Assembly (NCBI GenBank): GCA_900316035.1
Contig: ONBI01000015.1
Location: forward strand, 1 to 34,145
Reading direction: 5' to 3'
Length of the DNA stretch: 34,145 bases
Source: an uncultured Eubacteriales bacterium
GTDB taxonomy: Bacteria; Bacillota_I; Bacilli_A; RFN20; CAG-288
Made by a program: the position numbers and the translations under genes. Of the stretch, positions 15,683-24,809 are shown one piece after another. The stretch's first letter is position 1; each line of letters opens with the position of its first letter. The notes under the pieces were generated by a model that did not search any database, had not been told where the DNA came from, and worked only from the letters and a program-made list of their open reading frames with translations.

Positions 15683-16108
15683 TTATTCCTCGGTAGCCTT
15701 GATGGCTTTATAGGCATTCAAAGAGAGCATCGAAGTCGAGATGACCTGGATGCGTGGATCACTGAGCAAAGCAGCTTTTCTTTCATCGCGGAGACGGACG
15801 ATGACATTCGGAACCGAATAAAGGGTCGTAATCAAACAGGCGATAAAGATATTGGTATCGTCATCGCCAGTAGCGACAACGGCTTCTTTGGCTTCTCGGA
15901 TATGGGCTTTTTCAAGGACAGAAGTCTCTTGGGCATCGCCTAAGATCTTATCGCCGGAGTAGTTTCCGGAGACTTTGTTGAAACTGGAAGCATCGTTATC
16001 GACAATGGCGGTATAGATACCGTCTTCGCTGGACATCGAAGCGATCTGCGCTCCCAATCGAGAAGCACCGATCACAACGATCATCTTCTTCTCTGTCTTG
16101 CGTTTCAT
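15683..16108 (-). CDS. Short TrkA-N (RCK N-terminal) domain protein
   Basis: The 141-residue protein consists of a single Rossmann NAD-binding TrkA-N domain. The glycine motif VVIGASRLG (11-19) is canonical, followed by the acidic strand end IVDND and the ATGDDDTNIF loop. There is no TrkA-C domain. It opens the Trk operon and is followed by the tandem TrkA after 8 bases. Since the tandem TrkA has degenerate glycine motifs, this protein may supply the nucleotide-sensing unit of a mixed ring; that is inference. AAAGGAG lies 11-12 bases before the ATG. Confidence 0.88.
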   Translation of the reverse strand: MKRKTEKKMIVVIGASRLGAQIASMSSEDGIYTAIVDNDASSFNKVSGNYSGDKILGDAQETSVLEKAHIREAKEAVVATGDDDTNIFIACLITTLYSVPNVIVRLRDERKAALLSDPRIQVISTSMLSLNAYKAIKATEE

Positions 16109-16162
16109 AGCACACAGTCTCCTTTCTAAATCTTCTCCGACTACTACAAACTATATGAGGGT

Positions 16163-16171
16163 ATTTTAGCA
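16163..16171 (-). promoter_or_regulatory. Extended -10 promoter of the Trk operon
   Basis: On the minus strand TGC-TAAAAT is identical to the ppdK element and lies about 55 bases before the first start codon. No clear -35 box is seen. A small CCC-TTC-GGG hairpin just upstream may assist termination of smpB. Confidence 0.5.
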
Positions 16172-16205
16172 AATCCCATCTAACCCGAAGGGAGGAGTTT
16201 TCTTT

Positions 16206-16682
16206 TTAGCCTCTTCCCTTCATGGCTTTAGCCATATGGATCTTATCTTCTCTTTCCTTGATGGTCTCACGCTTATCATAGTTCTTTTTTCCTTTTCCTA
16301 AGGCGATCTGGACTTTGCAGAGACCTTTCCGGATATAGACACGCACCGGAACGATGGTATAACCCTGACGGTCGACGAGCTGAGAGAACTTCGCTATCTC
16401 GCTTTTATGAAGCAGAAGTTTTCGCGTTCTCGTCGGTTCATGGGAAAAGATGCCATTTTCCTGGAAGACCGGAATATTGGCATTGAGGAGAAAGCATTCT
16501 CCGTGGGAGAAGATGACATAGGCATCGTCTAAGGAGCAGTGCCCTGCCCGCAAAGCTTTGATCTCGGAGCCTTTCAGCTCAATACCGGCTTCGGTAAAGT
16601 CGCTGAGGAAGTAATTGAAATGGGCTTTACGGTTCTGACAGACGAGAATCTCGTCTTGAAGCGCCTCGTCTTTCTTGGCCAT
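16206..16682 (-). CDS. smpB: SsrA-binding protein SmpB
   Basis: SmpB binds the tRNA-like part of tmRNA and brings it to stalled ribosomes for trans-translation. The 158-residue length is normal. Seen: the OB-fold with AHFNYFLSDFTEAGIELKGS (17-36), IKALRAGHCSLDDAYV, and a basic C-terminal tail ending KIHMAKAMKGRG, which acts in the decoding centre. It follows rnr by 8 bases, and the order secG-rnr-smpB is common in Bacillota. The tmRNA gene, often next, is not found in the following gap. Confidence 0.97.
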   Translation of the reverse strand: MAKKDEALQDEILVCQNRKAHFNYFLSDFTEAGIELKGSEIKALRAGHCSLDDAYVIFSHGECFLLNANIPVFQENGIFSHEPTRTRKLLLHKSEIAKFSQLVDRQGYTIVPVRVYIRKGLCKVQIALGKGKKNYDKRETIKEREDKIHMAKAMKGRG

Positions 16683-16690
16683 AAAAACGA

Positions 16691-19552
16691 TCAGTCTTCC
16701 TCGTGTTTCTTACGGCCATAGCCCGAACGGCCTTTGCCCTTGCGGACCATCGGCTTACGGGCAGCAGAAGAACGATAGGAATCTCTCTTTCCATAGGAAC
16801 CCGAACGGGAACCATAGGACTTACGGTCTCTTCTTTCGTAGGAATCGTCCGAAGACTTCTTACCTAAGGAAGCATAACCCTGATGATCGGCAAAGTCCTT
16901 GCGCGGACGGCGGGAAGACTTGAAATCCTTCTTGTCGCCATGCGAGAAAGAACCTTTGTGGTCTCTATCGCCGAAAGAGCGTCCGCCACCGCGACGATCA
17001 AAGCCTCCGCCACGATGGAAAGAACCCTTTCCACCAAAGCTACGACCTCCACGGGAAGAACGGGAATGCTTTTCTTCTCTCGGTTTCGTGAAACGGAGAA
17101 GTTTACGGTATTCCGCTTCATCGATATCCATGACCGCTAAGACCTGAAGGACCTTTGCTTCATCATCCGGATATTTCGCAACAACGGCACGGATGACATC
17201 GACTTCCTTCCACTGTTCCGGGGTCGGACGGAAGTTATCTTCTTCGACTTCTTTTTCTTTGGCATCCATCGCGTCTAAGGCATCTAAGACATTCTGATCG
17301 TTTTCTTTCGGTTCCATAGTTTCTCTTTCTCCATAATCTTCGTTTTCCTCTTCTTCATTTGTGAAGCGAGGTTTCCCCGTCATCAACGGGACATCTTCGT
17401 ACTTGGTATAGACACGGATACCATTGCGGGCCAGATCTTCTTTCTCTTCTTCGCTCAGATTGAGAGCGTGCGAATCGTAGAACTCCGGCGTCGCAAAGTC
17501 AATCTCCCGTTTATCGATATCGACCGAGAGAACCTTGACATCGATCGGCGTACCGATGGTGAAGGAGACTTCGGTCTTCTCGCCATAGGCAGCAAAGGAT
17601 CTTTCATCGTAGTGGAAATAATCCCCGTGCATGCAGTGATACGGAAGGAATCCTTCGATTCCGATATCCGTTTCAAGGAACATACCACGCTGCACTAACG
17701 ACATAACCTTCGCATGATAGAGAGTGCCGATCCGGGTCGACATATATTTTGCCGACTCAAGATCATCGGATTCTCTTTCGATGTAATCCGCTTTGACTTC
17801 TAAGTCGGATAAGGCATCGCCCTGATCTTCTAAGCGCTGCGTCAGTTCATCATAGTCAAAGGGCTTCTTATCCAAGAGATAATCCTTGACCAGACGATGG
17901 ATGATATCATCCGGATAACGGCGGATAGGCGAAGTGAAATGGCAATACTCCAGCTCCGCTAAGCCGAAATGGCCTAACTCTTCCGGAGAATAACGGGCTT
18001 TTGCCATCGAACGGAGAACCATATAGGAAACCGCGCTGCGGAGATTGTCATCCTTGATGGAAGCAAGGAAATCGTTCAGTCTTGCTCCGGAGATATTTTC
18101 GGTACGAGGGAAAGAAGCGATGAGACCGGCGCGTTTGAGAAAATCACGTAACGTCGAGATCTTATCCGACGGCGGGAATTCATGAATACGGTAAAGAACC
18201 GGAATACGGGCTCTCTTCAGTTCCTTTGCGACCGAACAGTTAGCGATGATCATCATATCCTCGATCATCTTCTCGGCTTCGCCCTGAACCTGCTTCGTGA
18301 CCGAATCCGGCATGCCGTTCTCATCAAGATGGAATTTGAGTTCGGTCGAATCGAGCTTCATCGCACCCTGTAAGTCTCTTCTCCGGCGGATAGCTTTGGC
18401 TGCTTCTCTCATCAGAGTAAGAGAATCCTTGATCTCCTGAGAGAAAGGAACCTCCTGTCCTTCGAAAAACTGATTGACCTGGTTATAAGTGAGTCTTCCA
18501 TGAGAACGGATAACACCGCGCTGCACCTTCGAGGAGAAGACATGGCCCATCGCATCGACTTCCATAGAGCAAGTGAGAACAAGACGGTCGACATTCGGAT
18601 TCAGTGAGCAGATGCCGTTCGAAAGCTCAAACGGAAGCATCGGAACCACACGGTCAGCGACATAGATGGAAGTACCGCGGAGTTTGGCTTCATCATCGAG
18701 CGGATGATTGGTGCGGACATAATGCGTGACATCGGCAATATGGACACGGATAAGATAACCGTTTCCATCGCGTTCGATTTCAACCGCATCGTCGAAATCA
18801 TGGGCATCGTCTCCATCGATTGTAACGACACAATGGTCGCGGAAATCTTCTCTTCCCTTTAAGTCCTCTTCGCTGATTTCCTGCGGAATGGCTTTGGCTT
18901 CGTCAAGAACGGCCTGAGGGAATTCAAGTCGTCCGTCATTCTCCGAGATGATCATTGAAATATCGCTTCCGACATCGTCCGCACGGACGAGGAGAGAAGT
19001 GATAGTGACTTTCAGAGTATCGCCTTTGAAATAACGGATCTTACCTTCGAGAAGATCGCCCTGATTCACTTTCAAGCCATCGGCAATCCCGTCGATCAGA
19101 ACGGTTTTTCCACAGGCATTGAGGTAATCGACCAAAAGCTGTTCTTTCCCATCCTTCGTGATGGAATAACGGCCTTTGAGAGTATCGGTTGCTTTGTAAT
19201 AGTCTAAGCAATGATAGGTGTTCTGCTGGAACTCCTTGGCATAGACCAAATCGCCGATGAGAAGCTGATCCGCTTCTTCACCGGAAAGACGTACTTCACT
19301 TCCGTCACTGACGGAACGAAGCACGACAAAGTTACGGTTTTTGAACGTGACCTTCGCTAAGAAAATCTTCTGATCCGAAAGCAGGAAGTAGAAGTTGTTG
19401 TGCAGGCCGACGATACCGCTTGCCTGCAGATGCGTAAGAAGAGCGTCGAGTTCCGACTGTTCTTCTTTGGTGAAGGCCTCGACCTTTTCCACGAGAGCCT
19501 TCTTCGAGAGCTGCTGATTCTTCAGCAACTTGATGATAGTTGTTTCTGTCAT
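16691..19552 (-). CDS. rnr: Ribonuclease R with long RGG-like C-terminal tail
   Basis: RNase R is a processive 3'-5' exoribonuclease acting on structured RNA and on messages released by trans-translation. The 953 residues hold, in order: an N-terminal winged helix (about 1-55); cold-shock/OB domains (about 60-220); the RNB domain with DGDDAHDFDD (Asp246, 252, 254, 255 as the magnesium ligands by alignment); and an S1 domain ending near 687. These are followed by about 265 extra residues: an acidic linker (688-774), a small helical segment (775-825), and a basic Gly/Ser/Arg/Phe-rich tail (826-953) with RGG, FGG and SYG motifs. The usual length is about 750-810. The start at 19552 has AAAGGA 8 bases upstream; an upstream in-frame ATG lacks one. 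Confidence 0.96.
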   Translation of the reverse strand: MTETTIIKLLKNQQLSKKALVEKVEAFTKEEQSELDALLTHLQASGIVGLHNNFYFLLSDQKIFLAKVTFKNRNFVVLRSVSDGSEVRLSGEEADQLLIGDLVYAKEFQQNTYHCLDYYKATDTLKGRYSITKDGKEQLLVDYLNACGKTVLIDGIADGLKVNQGDLLEGKIRYFKGDTLKVTITSLLVRADDVGSDISMIISENDGRLEFPQAVLDEAKAIPQEISEEDLKGREDFRDHCVVTIDGDDAHDFDDAVEIERDGNGYLIRVHIADVTHYVRTNHPLDDEAKLRGTSIYVADRVVPMLPFELSNGICSLNPNVDRLVLTCSMEVDAMGHVFSSKVQRGVIRSHGRLTYNQVNQFFEGQEVPFSQEIKDSLTLMREAAKAIRRRRDLQGAMKLDSTELKFHLDENGMPDSVTKQVQGEAEKMIEDMMIIANCSVAKELKRARIPVLYRIHEFPPSDKISTLRDFLKRAGLIASFPRTENISGARLNDFLASIKDDNLRSAVSYMVLRSMAKARYSPEELGHFGLAELEYCHFTSPIRRYPDDIIHRLVKDYLLDKKPFDYDELTQRLEDQGDALSDLEVKADYIERESDDLESAKYMSTRIGTLYHAKVMSLVQRGMFLETDIGIEGFLPYHCMHGDYFHYDERSFAAYGEKTEVSFTIGTPIDVKVLSVDIDKREIDFATPEFYDSHALNLSEEEKEDLARNGIRVYTKYEDVPLMTGKPRFTNEEEENEDYGERETMEPKENDQNVLDALDAMDAKEKEVEEDNFRPTPEQWKEVDVIRAVVAKYPDDEAKVLQVLAVMDIDEAEYRKLLRFTKPREEKHSRSSRGGRSFGGKGSFHRGGGFDRRGGGRSFGDRDHKGSFSHGDKKDFKSSRRPRKDFADHQGYASLGKKSSDDSYERRDRKSYGSRSGSYGKRDSYRSSAARKPMVRKGKGRSGYGRKKHEED

Positions 19553-19603
19553 TTGTAATCCTTTTCCGTTTCCTAACAAAGGTCTGCTTTATGCAAAAAT
19601 AAA

Positions 19604-19622
19604 CGGGGCCGTTAGAGCCCCG
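19604..19622 (-). terminator. Terminator-like hairpin between secG and rnr
   Basis: On the minus strand CGGGGC-TCTAACG-GCCCCG is followed by TTTATTTTT. It could lower rnr/smpB expression relative to secG, with read-through supplying the downstream genes, because no separate strong promoter is obvious before rnr. Confidence 0.75.
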
Positions 19623-19632
19623 AGGATTTCGT

Positions 19633-19863
19633 TTAGAGATGACTGGCCAGAACCGCCAAGATGAAGAAGGCAACCGTTAAGACGGCGGTGATAATCGTCA
19701 TGATCTTATCGGCACCGCGTTCCTTCGTACGGGTGAAGATATTCATCTTGTTACCACCCATGACGGCGGCCGAAGCGCCTTCGGACTTGCCTGACTGCAT
19801 CAGGACAATAGCGATAATGATAAACGATAATACAATAAGGGCAATTTCCCAACCAGAATTCAT
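19633..19863 (-). CDS. secG: Protein translocase subunit SecG
   Basis: This small membrane subunit of the SecYEG channel stimulates preprotein export. The 76 residues form two hydrophobic helices (about 5-22 and 53-74). The linker contains the family stretch MQSGKSEGASAAVMGG (22-37). GAGG precedes the ATG. It is the first gene of secG-rnr-smpB and is separated from rnr by a terminator-like hairpin. Confidence 0.95.
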   Translation of the reverse strand: MNSGWEIALIVLSFIIIAIVLMQSGKSEGASAAVMGGNKMNIFTRTKERGADKIMTIITAVLTVAFFILAVLASHL

Positions 19864-19896
19864 TCTAAAAACCTCATGAGATTTACGGATGAACCT

Positions 19897-19925
19897 ATTA
19901 TAAAGAAGAAGGGGTAGGAATACAA
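19897..19925 (-). promoter_or_regulatory. Sigma-A promoter of secG
   Basis: On the minus strand TTGTAT (19925-19920), 17 bases, TATAAT (19902-19897). The -35 box adjoins the tldE terminator stem. Confidence 0.85.
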
Positions 19926-19965
19926 GCGCCGTTTTTCCGGCTGAAAAGGCTTAGAAAACGGCGCT
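19925..19965 (-). terminator. Terminator-like hairpin after tldE
   Basis: An exact 11-bp inverted repeat, AGCGCCGTTTT/AAAACGGCGCT, with a 19-base loop starts 6 bases beyond the tldE stop. The T tract after it on the minus strand is poor (TGTATTCC), but the A/T end of the stem may compensate. Confidence 0.65.
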
Positions 19966-19970
19966 GCATG

Positions 19971-21296
19971 TTATTTTCCGGCGTAATGGATTTTCTTAAC
20001 GAGAAGCGAAGGCGTGAAAACACCGCCCTCATCTTCACTATCCGAACCGATGGCAAGGACATCGTTGAAGAGATCTTTCAGATTGCCGGAAGCGATCGTC
20101 ATCGAGAAAGCACCGGCTTTCTTTCCGTCTTCAATCACATAACCTTCGCAAGGTAAGGAGAAGAAGAGAGACTGATCATCGATACCGGTATTCGTACCGG
20201 AGACAGAAGTGAGATAGATGCCTTTTTTCATCTGCGCAAAGAGAGCATCCAGATTCTTCTTTCCCGGCTTTACGGTAAGAGTGATGAAGGAACCGTTTCC
20301 GTTCCCGGAAGCACAACCGTTGGATTCGATATGTTCTTCGTTGGCGGTCTCAAGAGAATAGAAGTAGTTCTTCAGAACACCACGCTGAATAATCGGGAAA
20401 TCCTGGGTAGGAACACCATCGCCATCAAAGGAAGAGGAAGCGATGGATGGAGCATGAGGAGTATGGAGAAGAGTGAGATGTTTTGAAGTGACCTGCGTTC
20501 CCAACTTTCCTTCATAGATAGAAAGGTGTTTATGGACTTTCTTCGCATTGCAATGGCTTAATAGATATGGAAGTAAAACAGAAACAACATCCGGGGAAAG
20601 AACGGTTTTATAGTCTTTTCCCTTCAGGGCACCGGTACCGAAGAAATCCACCGCGGCATGGACCGCTTTTTCAATTTCCTTTTCTCCCTTCGCGACAAGA
20701 TCCGCTAAGGAAGTGAAGGAATAGAAGGAACGATATCCCGTACGGGGTTCCTTCTTCTCGTTTTCGCAGACAACCGTGATAGAACCGACGAAGGTTCCCC
20801 GTTTTTCCTGACACTTCATACCGACATCGTTCATTTTATGGAACTCGGAAGTGTCCATCGAGAAGTCGATTTCGGCTTTGGTGATACGGGAATCATAAGC
20901 GCTGACTTTCTTCTGAAGGGCTAACGCCGCTTCTCTCAGTTCCTTCAAGGTAGCCGGAACGAAAGCCTTCTCATCGATTTTGACTTTGCGATACGGTTTA
21001 CCGCCGTGGTAGAAATTCTCCGCTTTTTCTTCTTTCCCGAAAAGAGCACTCTCTTTGATCGCTTCTGCCATCAAAGCAGGAGTCGAATCATCGATGGCAT
21101 CGCTAGAGAAATAACCGACCTTCCCCTGATAGAGGGCTCTACCTCCGATTGACTGGGAAATACCGATTTTCTGTTCCTCTACCTCACCGTTGAAAGTGCT
21201 GACAGAAAAAGATTTAGAGAAACCATAAGCGAGGGAAAAAGGAGTCAGACCCGCTTTATGAGCTTCATCGAAATACTTTTTGACATTGACTCTCAT
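19971..21296 (-). CDS. tldE: TldE/PmbA-family protein (partner of TldD)
   Basis: This is the non-catalytic partner of the TldD/TldE heterodimeric metalloprotease. In enterobacteria the pair trims unfolded peptides, such as the microcin B17 leader and the antitoxin CcdA. The 441-residue length fits the family. Seen: the N-terminal SFSVSTFNGEVEEQKIGIS strand region, a DGDGVPTQDFPIIQRGVL-type central loop, and the C-terminal FSMTIASGNLKDLFNDV. The HExxxH motif is absent, as expected for TldE. Its start overlaps the tldD stop by 4 bases. The role in Bacillota is not established. Confidence 0.9.
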   Translation of the reverse strand: MRVNVKKYFDEAHKAGLTPFSLAYGFSKSFSVSTFNGEVEEQKIGISQSIGGRALYQGKVGYFSSDAIDDSTPALMAEAIKESALFGKEEKAENFYHGGKPYRKVKIDEKAFVPATLKELREAALALQKKVSAYDSRITKAEIDFSMDTSEFHKMNDVGMKCQEKRGTFVGSITVVCENEKKEPRTGYRSFYSFTSLADLVAKGEKEIEKAVHAAVDFFGTGALKGKDYKTVLSPDVVSVLLPYLLSHCNAKKVHKHLSIYEGKLGTQVTSKHLTLLHTPHAPSIASSSFDGDGVPTQDFPIIQRGVLKNYFYSLETANEEHIESNGCASGNGNGSFITLTVKPGKKNLDALFAQMKKGIYLTSVSGTNTGIDDQSLFFSLPCEGYVIEDGKKAGAFSMTIASGNLKDLFNDVLAIGSDSEDEGGVFTPSLLVKKIHYAGK

Positions 21297-22699
21297 TCGT
21301 TGTTACCTCCTGCTCCACCGACAAGCATCTTCGAAACCAACAAGGTCGGCTGACCGACTTCGACAAAGACACTGCCGGAAGCTGCACCGCAGGTTCCCGG
21401 AGCTCTTTCGCAGTCGTTTCCGATCATGGTGATACGGGGAAGAATCTCGTATCCATAACCCATCAAGGAAACCGGACGGATCATGTGGTCAAGTTTCCCG
21501 TCTTTGATGACATAAGCGACATCCGAAGTGAAATCGAACTGATCGGTCGCGGGATCCACCTGTCCACCGCTAAGGCCGACACAGTAGATTCCGTATTTGA
21601 CCGAAGCGATGATATCTTTCGGATCCGAGGTACCGGCACCGATATAGGTGTTGGTCATACGGGTCGTCGGAAGATAACGATAGGACTCTCTTCGACAGGC
21701 TCCTGTCGGAGTAAGAGTAGGATTGATACGTCTAGCGGTATAGCGGTCGAGCATATAAGAGACTAAAACACCGTCTTTGATCAATTGATTCTTGGTCGGA
21801 GCGTTTCCTTCATCATCGACATTTTCGCTGCCCCAGCCGTTTTCAATCGTACCGTCATCGTAAGCATTGAGAATCGAAGAACCGATCTTCTGACCGAGTT
21901 TCCCAGTGAACGGGGAAGTCGCATGGGAAATGGCGGAACCTTCCAAAGGATGTCCGCAGGATTCGTGGAAGAGGACTCCACCGAAACCCTTGCCTAAGAC
22001 AACCGGCATTTCTCCGGAAGGACCTTCCGGTGCTTTTAGTAAAGCGATTGCCGTCTCGGCGCATTTCTTACCTAAGGCTTTGATATCGGTCTTCTCTAAT
22101 AGTTCCAAGCCACAGGATAAACCCAGAGCTTCATATCCGGACTGGAAGGATTTTCCATCGGAAGCGATAGCATAAACCACAAGACTGGTTCGGACACGGT
22201 CATCTTCACAGCAGATACCGTCCGAATTGTAGATTTCAACATGTTCATCGCTCTCGGATAAGGAACAATTGACATTCTTGACTTCCGGAGATACGGCAAA
22301 AGCAGCATCTTCGCCATCTTTGAGATAAGCGATTTTCTTTTCGTCCGACCATGCGGAATGAGGAATCGCAATCGGATTGATGTTCTTCCGCATCGGTTTC
22401 TTTTTCAGTTCCCGGACAGTGAGAACTCTCTCGCCGTCAAAACCGAGAGCTAAGGAAGAAGCAAGGTCAAGAAAAGCACGCTTGGAAAAATCGGAAGTGA
22501 ATCCGTATACCTGCTGTTTTCCTTTTAATAAACGGATACCGACACCGCAGGTTCTACCGGAACCGATGCCATCGACTTTCTGATATCTGCGGGTATAGCC
22601 CTTGGTGCGTTTATCCTGATAATAGATCTCGGCATAATCGGCACCGGTTGCTAACCCAGCGTTGAGAACGGAAAGAGCAAAAGACTTTGAAAATTTCAT
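21293..22699 (-). CDS. tldD: TldD-family zinc metalloprotease
   Basis: This is the catalytic subunit of TldD/TldE, which degrades or trims unstructured peptides. The 468-residue length is normal. The zinc motif HESCGH (His245, Glu246, His250) lies in GFGGVLFHESCGHPLEG. The third ligand is probably Cys437 in the C-terminal TCGAASGS. It begins 48 bases after the ABC permease stop, with GAGGG upstream of the ATG. TATAAT at 22726-22721 may be a promoter of its own. The neighbouring ABC exporter recalls peptide maturation-and-export loci, but no precursor peptide gene is visible. Confidence 0.93.
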   Translation of the reverse strand: MKFSKSFALSVLNAGLATGADYAEIYYQDKRTKGYTRRYQKVDGIGSGRTCGVGIRLLKGKQQVYGFTSDFSKRAFLDLASSLALGFDGERVLTVRELKKKPMRKNINPIAIPHSAWSDEKKIAYLKDGEDAAFAVSPEVKNVNCSLSESDEHVEIYNSDGICCEDDRVRTSLVVYAIASDGKSFQSGYEALGLSCGLELLEKTDIKALGKKCAETAIALLKAPEGPSGEMPVVLGKGFGGVLFHESCGHPLEGSAISHATSPFTGKLGQKIGSSILNAYDDGTIENGWGSENVDDEGNAPTKNQLIKDGVLVSYMLDRYTARRINPTLTPTGACRRESYRYLPTTRMTNTYIGAGTSDPKDIIASVKYGIYCVGLSGGQVDPATDQFDFTSDVAYVIKDGKLDHMIRPVSLMGYGYEILPRITMIGNDCERAPGTCGAASGSVFVEVGQPTLLVSKMLVGGAGGNNE

Positions 22700-22720
22700 G
22701 TTGAATAGCCCTCGTCTGTG

Positions 22721-22726
22721 ATTATA
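22721..22726 (-). promoter_or_regulatory. Possible -10 element before tldD
   Basis: A consensus TATAAT on the minus strand lies 21 bases before the tldD start. The -35 region is poor, so a secondary promoter inside the operon is possible but unproven. Confidence 0.35.
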
Positions 22727-22747
22727 GGTTGAAAGCAGATGTTTTCT

Positions 22748-23806
22748 TCAGTCTGCAGAAACATTTTTATCTTTTTTCTTCTCTTTCTTGCGGGAGTGAA
22801 TCGAGAAGAAATGACGATAACCGACGAAGATATCCAAAACGGCGAAGATTCCGATAAAAGCAAAAATGACTAGAGCCATGATCTCACGGGGAACTTTATA
22901 GCCGAAGAAATTGAGGTTGAAACCGAACTGACCGGTCAGTTCATCGATGAGACTCGCAAGCGGAAGATATTTACCGCCATCGGTAGTCATAAAGAAAGAC
23001 TGAAGTTTCGCAAGCGGTGTCTCAATGAAGTAGTTGCGAAGCAGAGAAACCGAATATGTACCAGGGAAGAAAACGGTGATCTTTTCAATACCGGGATCGA
23101 CAAAACCGGAAGGCAAATAAGCACCGATAAGGAAGCCGATAGCCGCAGAGACAATCGCCACAATCGGAGAAAGGACGGATTCGCTCGAGATAAAAGAACA
23201 GATGAAGAAAGTGATGAGAGAAGCCGAGATAACCGAAAGAAGCAGAATACCTAAGATAGCAAAGAAATCGACCAAGGAAATCATATAGGCACCGGAGATA
23301 GCAATGTAAAGAAGGCAGAGAAGATAGACCAAGAAGTTGATAGCAAAAGTGACGATAACGTTGAAAGTGAAATAAGAAAGAACAATGATACGGGGATCGA
23401 TCGGAGAAGAGATGAAGTCTCTGGTGATTCCGGTCTCCTTATCACGGACCACGATGTAATCCGTATTCAGAGATACCGTAATGCAGGAGACACCGAGAAC
23501 ACCCGATATCAGCCAGCAATCCGCGATGCCGGATAGTTTTGTCATTGCCTCTTCCTTGAAAGCATCACTGGCATCTGCGAGATTGTTCCTAGCAAGCGCG
23601 GCTTCAAACTGCTCACGGATGACACCGACCTCTAAGCTTCTTAAGAAGACAACATAGACCGCAAAAATCGCTAACGGGACCATCAAAGAGAAGATGACCG
23701 TAGGAACATTTTTGAAGAACACCTTAAGATGTCTTCGGGTCAGATACCAATAGGAGAGGAACTGATGAGGGAGTCCTTTTTGATTGTTATCAATCTTGAT
23801 TTCCAT
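22748..23806 (-). CDS. ABC-2 type exporter permease
   Basis: The 352-residue membrane subunit has one N-terminal helix (about 33-53), a large external domain, and five further helices (about 115-330), the layout of ABC-2 permeases. The cytosolic ends are Lys-rich. The ATG at 23806 has GGAGGAG 8 bases upstream and overlaps the ATPase gene by 17 bases. Longer frames upstream are within that gene. It acts with the ATPase encoded immediately before it; substrate unknown (drug, lipid, peptide or polysaccharide). Confidence 0.87.
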   Translation of the reverse strand: MEIKIDNNQKGLPHQFLSYWYLTRRHLKVFFKNVPTVIFSLMVPLAIFAVYVVFLRSLEVGVIREQFEAALARNNLADASDAFKEEAMTKLSGIADCWLISGVLGVSCITVSLNTDYIVVRDKETGITRDFISSPIDPRIIVLSYFTFNVIVTFAINFLVYLLCLLYIAISGAYMISLVDFFAILGILLLSVISASLITFFICSFISSESVLSPIVAIVSAAIGFLIGAYLPSGFVDPGIEKITVFFPGTYSVSLLRNYFIETPLAKLQSFFMTTDGGKYLPLASLIDELTGQFGFNLNFFGYKVPREIMALVIFAFIGIFAVLDIFVGYRHFFSIHSRKKEKKKDKNVSAD

Positions 23807-24806
23807 TGCTGTTCTCCTCCATCTGCGCTCTTGCTCCAGTAGCATTGAGGAAGACATCGTCCATGCTTCCTTTTTCCACCTCGAAATCATCGAGGATATC
23901 TTTATGGGCATCTAAGAAGCTGAGAGCATCGGCTGAATCTTTGACAAGAATACGGTAAACATGTTGATCGTGAAGATAATGGTAAGAATGTCCGCTCTGG
24001 TTGAGAACTTCCTCGACCTGCGGGTTCTTCTTTGCATGCAGAACGACGTAGTTGCCGGAATACTGGTTCTTCAGCTCTAAAGGAGTGCCTTCGGCAATGA
24101 TGCGACCATGGGAAAGAATGACAACATAGGTTGCCTTTTCCGCTTCTTCCATATAATGTGTCGTCAAAAAAACGGTCATTCCCGTCTTAGCACGAAGAGA
24201 ATTGACAAGATTCCAAACGGAAAGTCTCGTCTGCGGATCAAGTCCGGTCGTCGGTTCATCCAAAATCAGAAGCTTCGGATCATGAACCATAGCTCTGGCG
24301 ATATCGACACGGCGCTTCTGCCCCCCGGAGAGTTTTCCTAACGGACGATCGAGGAAAGGCTCCAGCTCCAAAAGATCCGAAATGGTCTTCAGTCTCTCTT
24401 TCCAAAGATCTCCAGTGATGCCATAGAAACCTGCACGGAGAGTCAGATTCTCTCTTGGCGTCAATACCGGATCAAGGACCGAGTTCTGGAAGACAATACC
24501 GATTTCATGTTTAATGAGCTGACGCTCTTTATCGACATCGACACCATCGATGACGATCTTTCCGGAATCTTTGCTGAGGATACCGGTGATGATGTTGATG
24601 GTCGTGCTTTTGCCCGCACCATTAAGACCTAAGAAGGCAAAAAGCCCTCCGCGTCTGACGCTGAAGGAGATATCATCCACCGCGACAAAATTACCATACG
24701 TCTTCCTTAGATTATCGACGACGACGATATTGTCTCCCAAACCCAAGTTCTCTTTCTCCCGCTTGAAGAAAGGAAACAGGAATTTCTTGTTTTCTGTATT
24801 TTCCAT
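23790..24806 (-). CDS. ABC-2 type exporter ATPase
   Basis: The 338-residue ATPase is of the DrrA/CcmA type. Walker A is GLNGAGKST (60-68), the Q-loop is VFQNS, the signature is LSGGQ (159-163), Walker B is LLILDEP with catalytic Glu184, and the H-loop His lies in TTHYMEEAE. A C-terminal accessory domain (about 245-325) is of the kind found in drug and lantibiotic exporters. It starts 3 bases after the DUF2974 gene and overlaps the permease gene. Confidence 0.92.
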   Translation of the reverse strand: MENTENKKFLFPFFKREKENLGLGDNIVVVDNLRKTYGNFVAVDDISFSVRRGGLFAFLGLNGAGKSTTINIITGILSKDSGKIVIDGVDVDKERQLIKHEIGIVFQNSVLDPVLTPRENLTLRAGFYGITGDLWKERLKTISDLLELEPFLDRPLGKLSGGQKRRVDIARAMVHDPKLLILDEPTTGLDPQTRLSVWNLVNSLRAKTGMTVFLTTHYMEEAEKATYVVILSHGRIIAEGTPLELKNQYSGNYVVLHAKKNPQVEEVLNQSGHSYHYLHDQHVYRILVKDSADALSFLDAHKDILDDFEVEKGSMDDVFLNATGARAQMEENSNGNQD

Positions 24807-24809
24807 ACC

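Noticed and set aside
16109-16205. tmRNA gene after smpB
   Set aside because: The gap is 97 bases, too short for tmRNA, and lacks its conserved ends.
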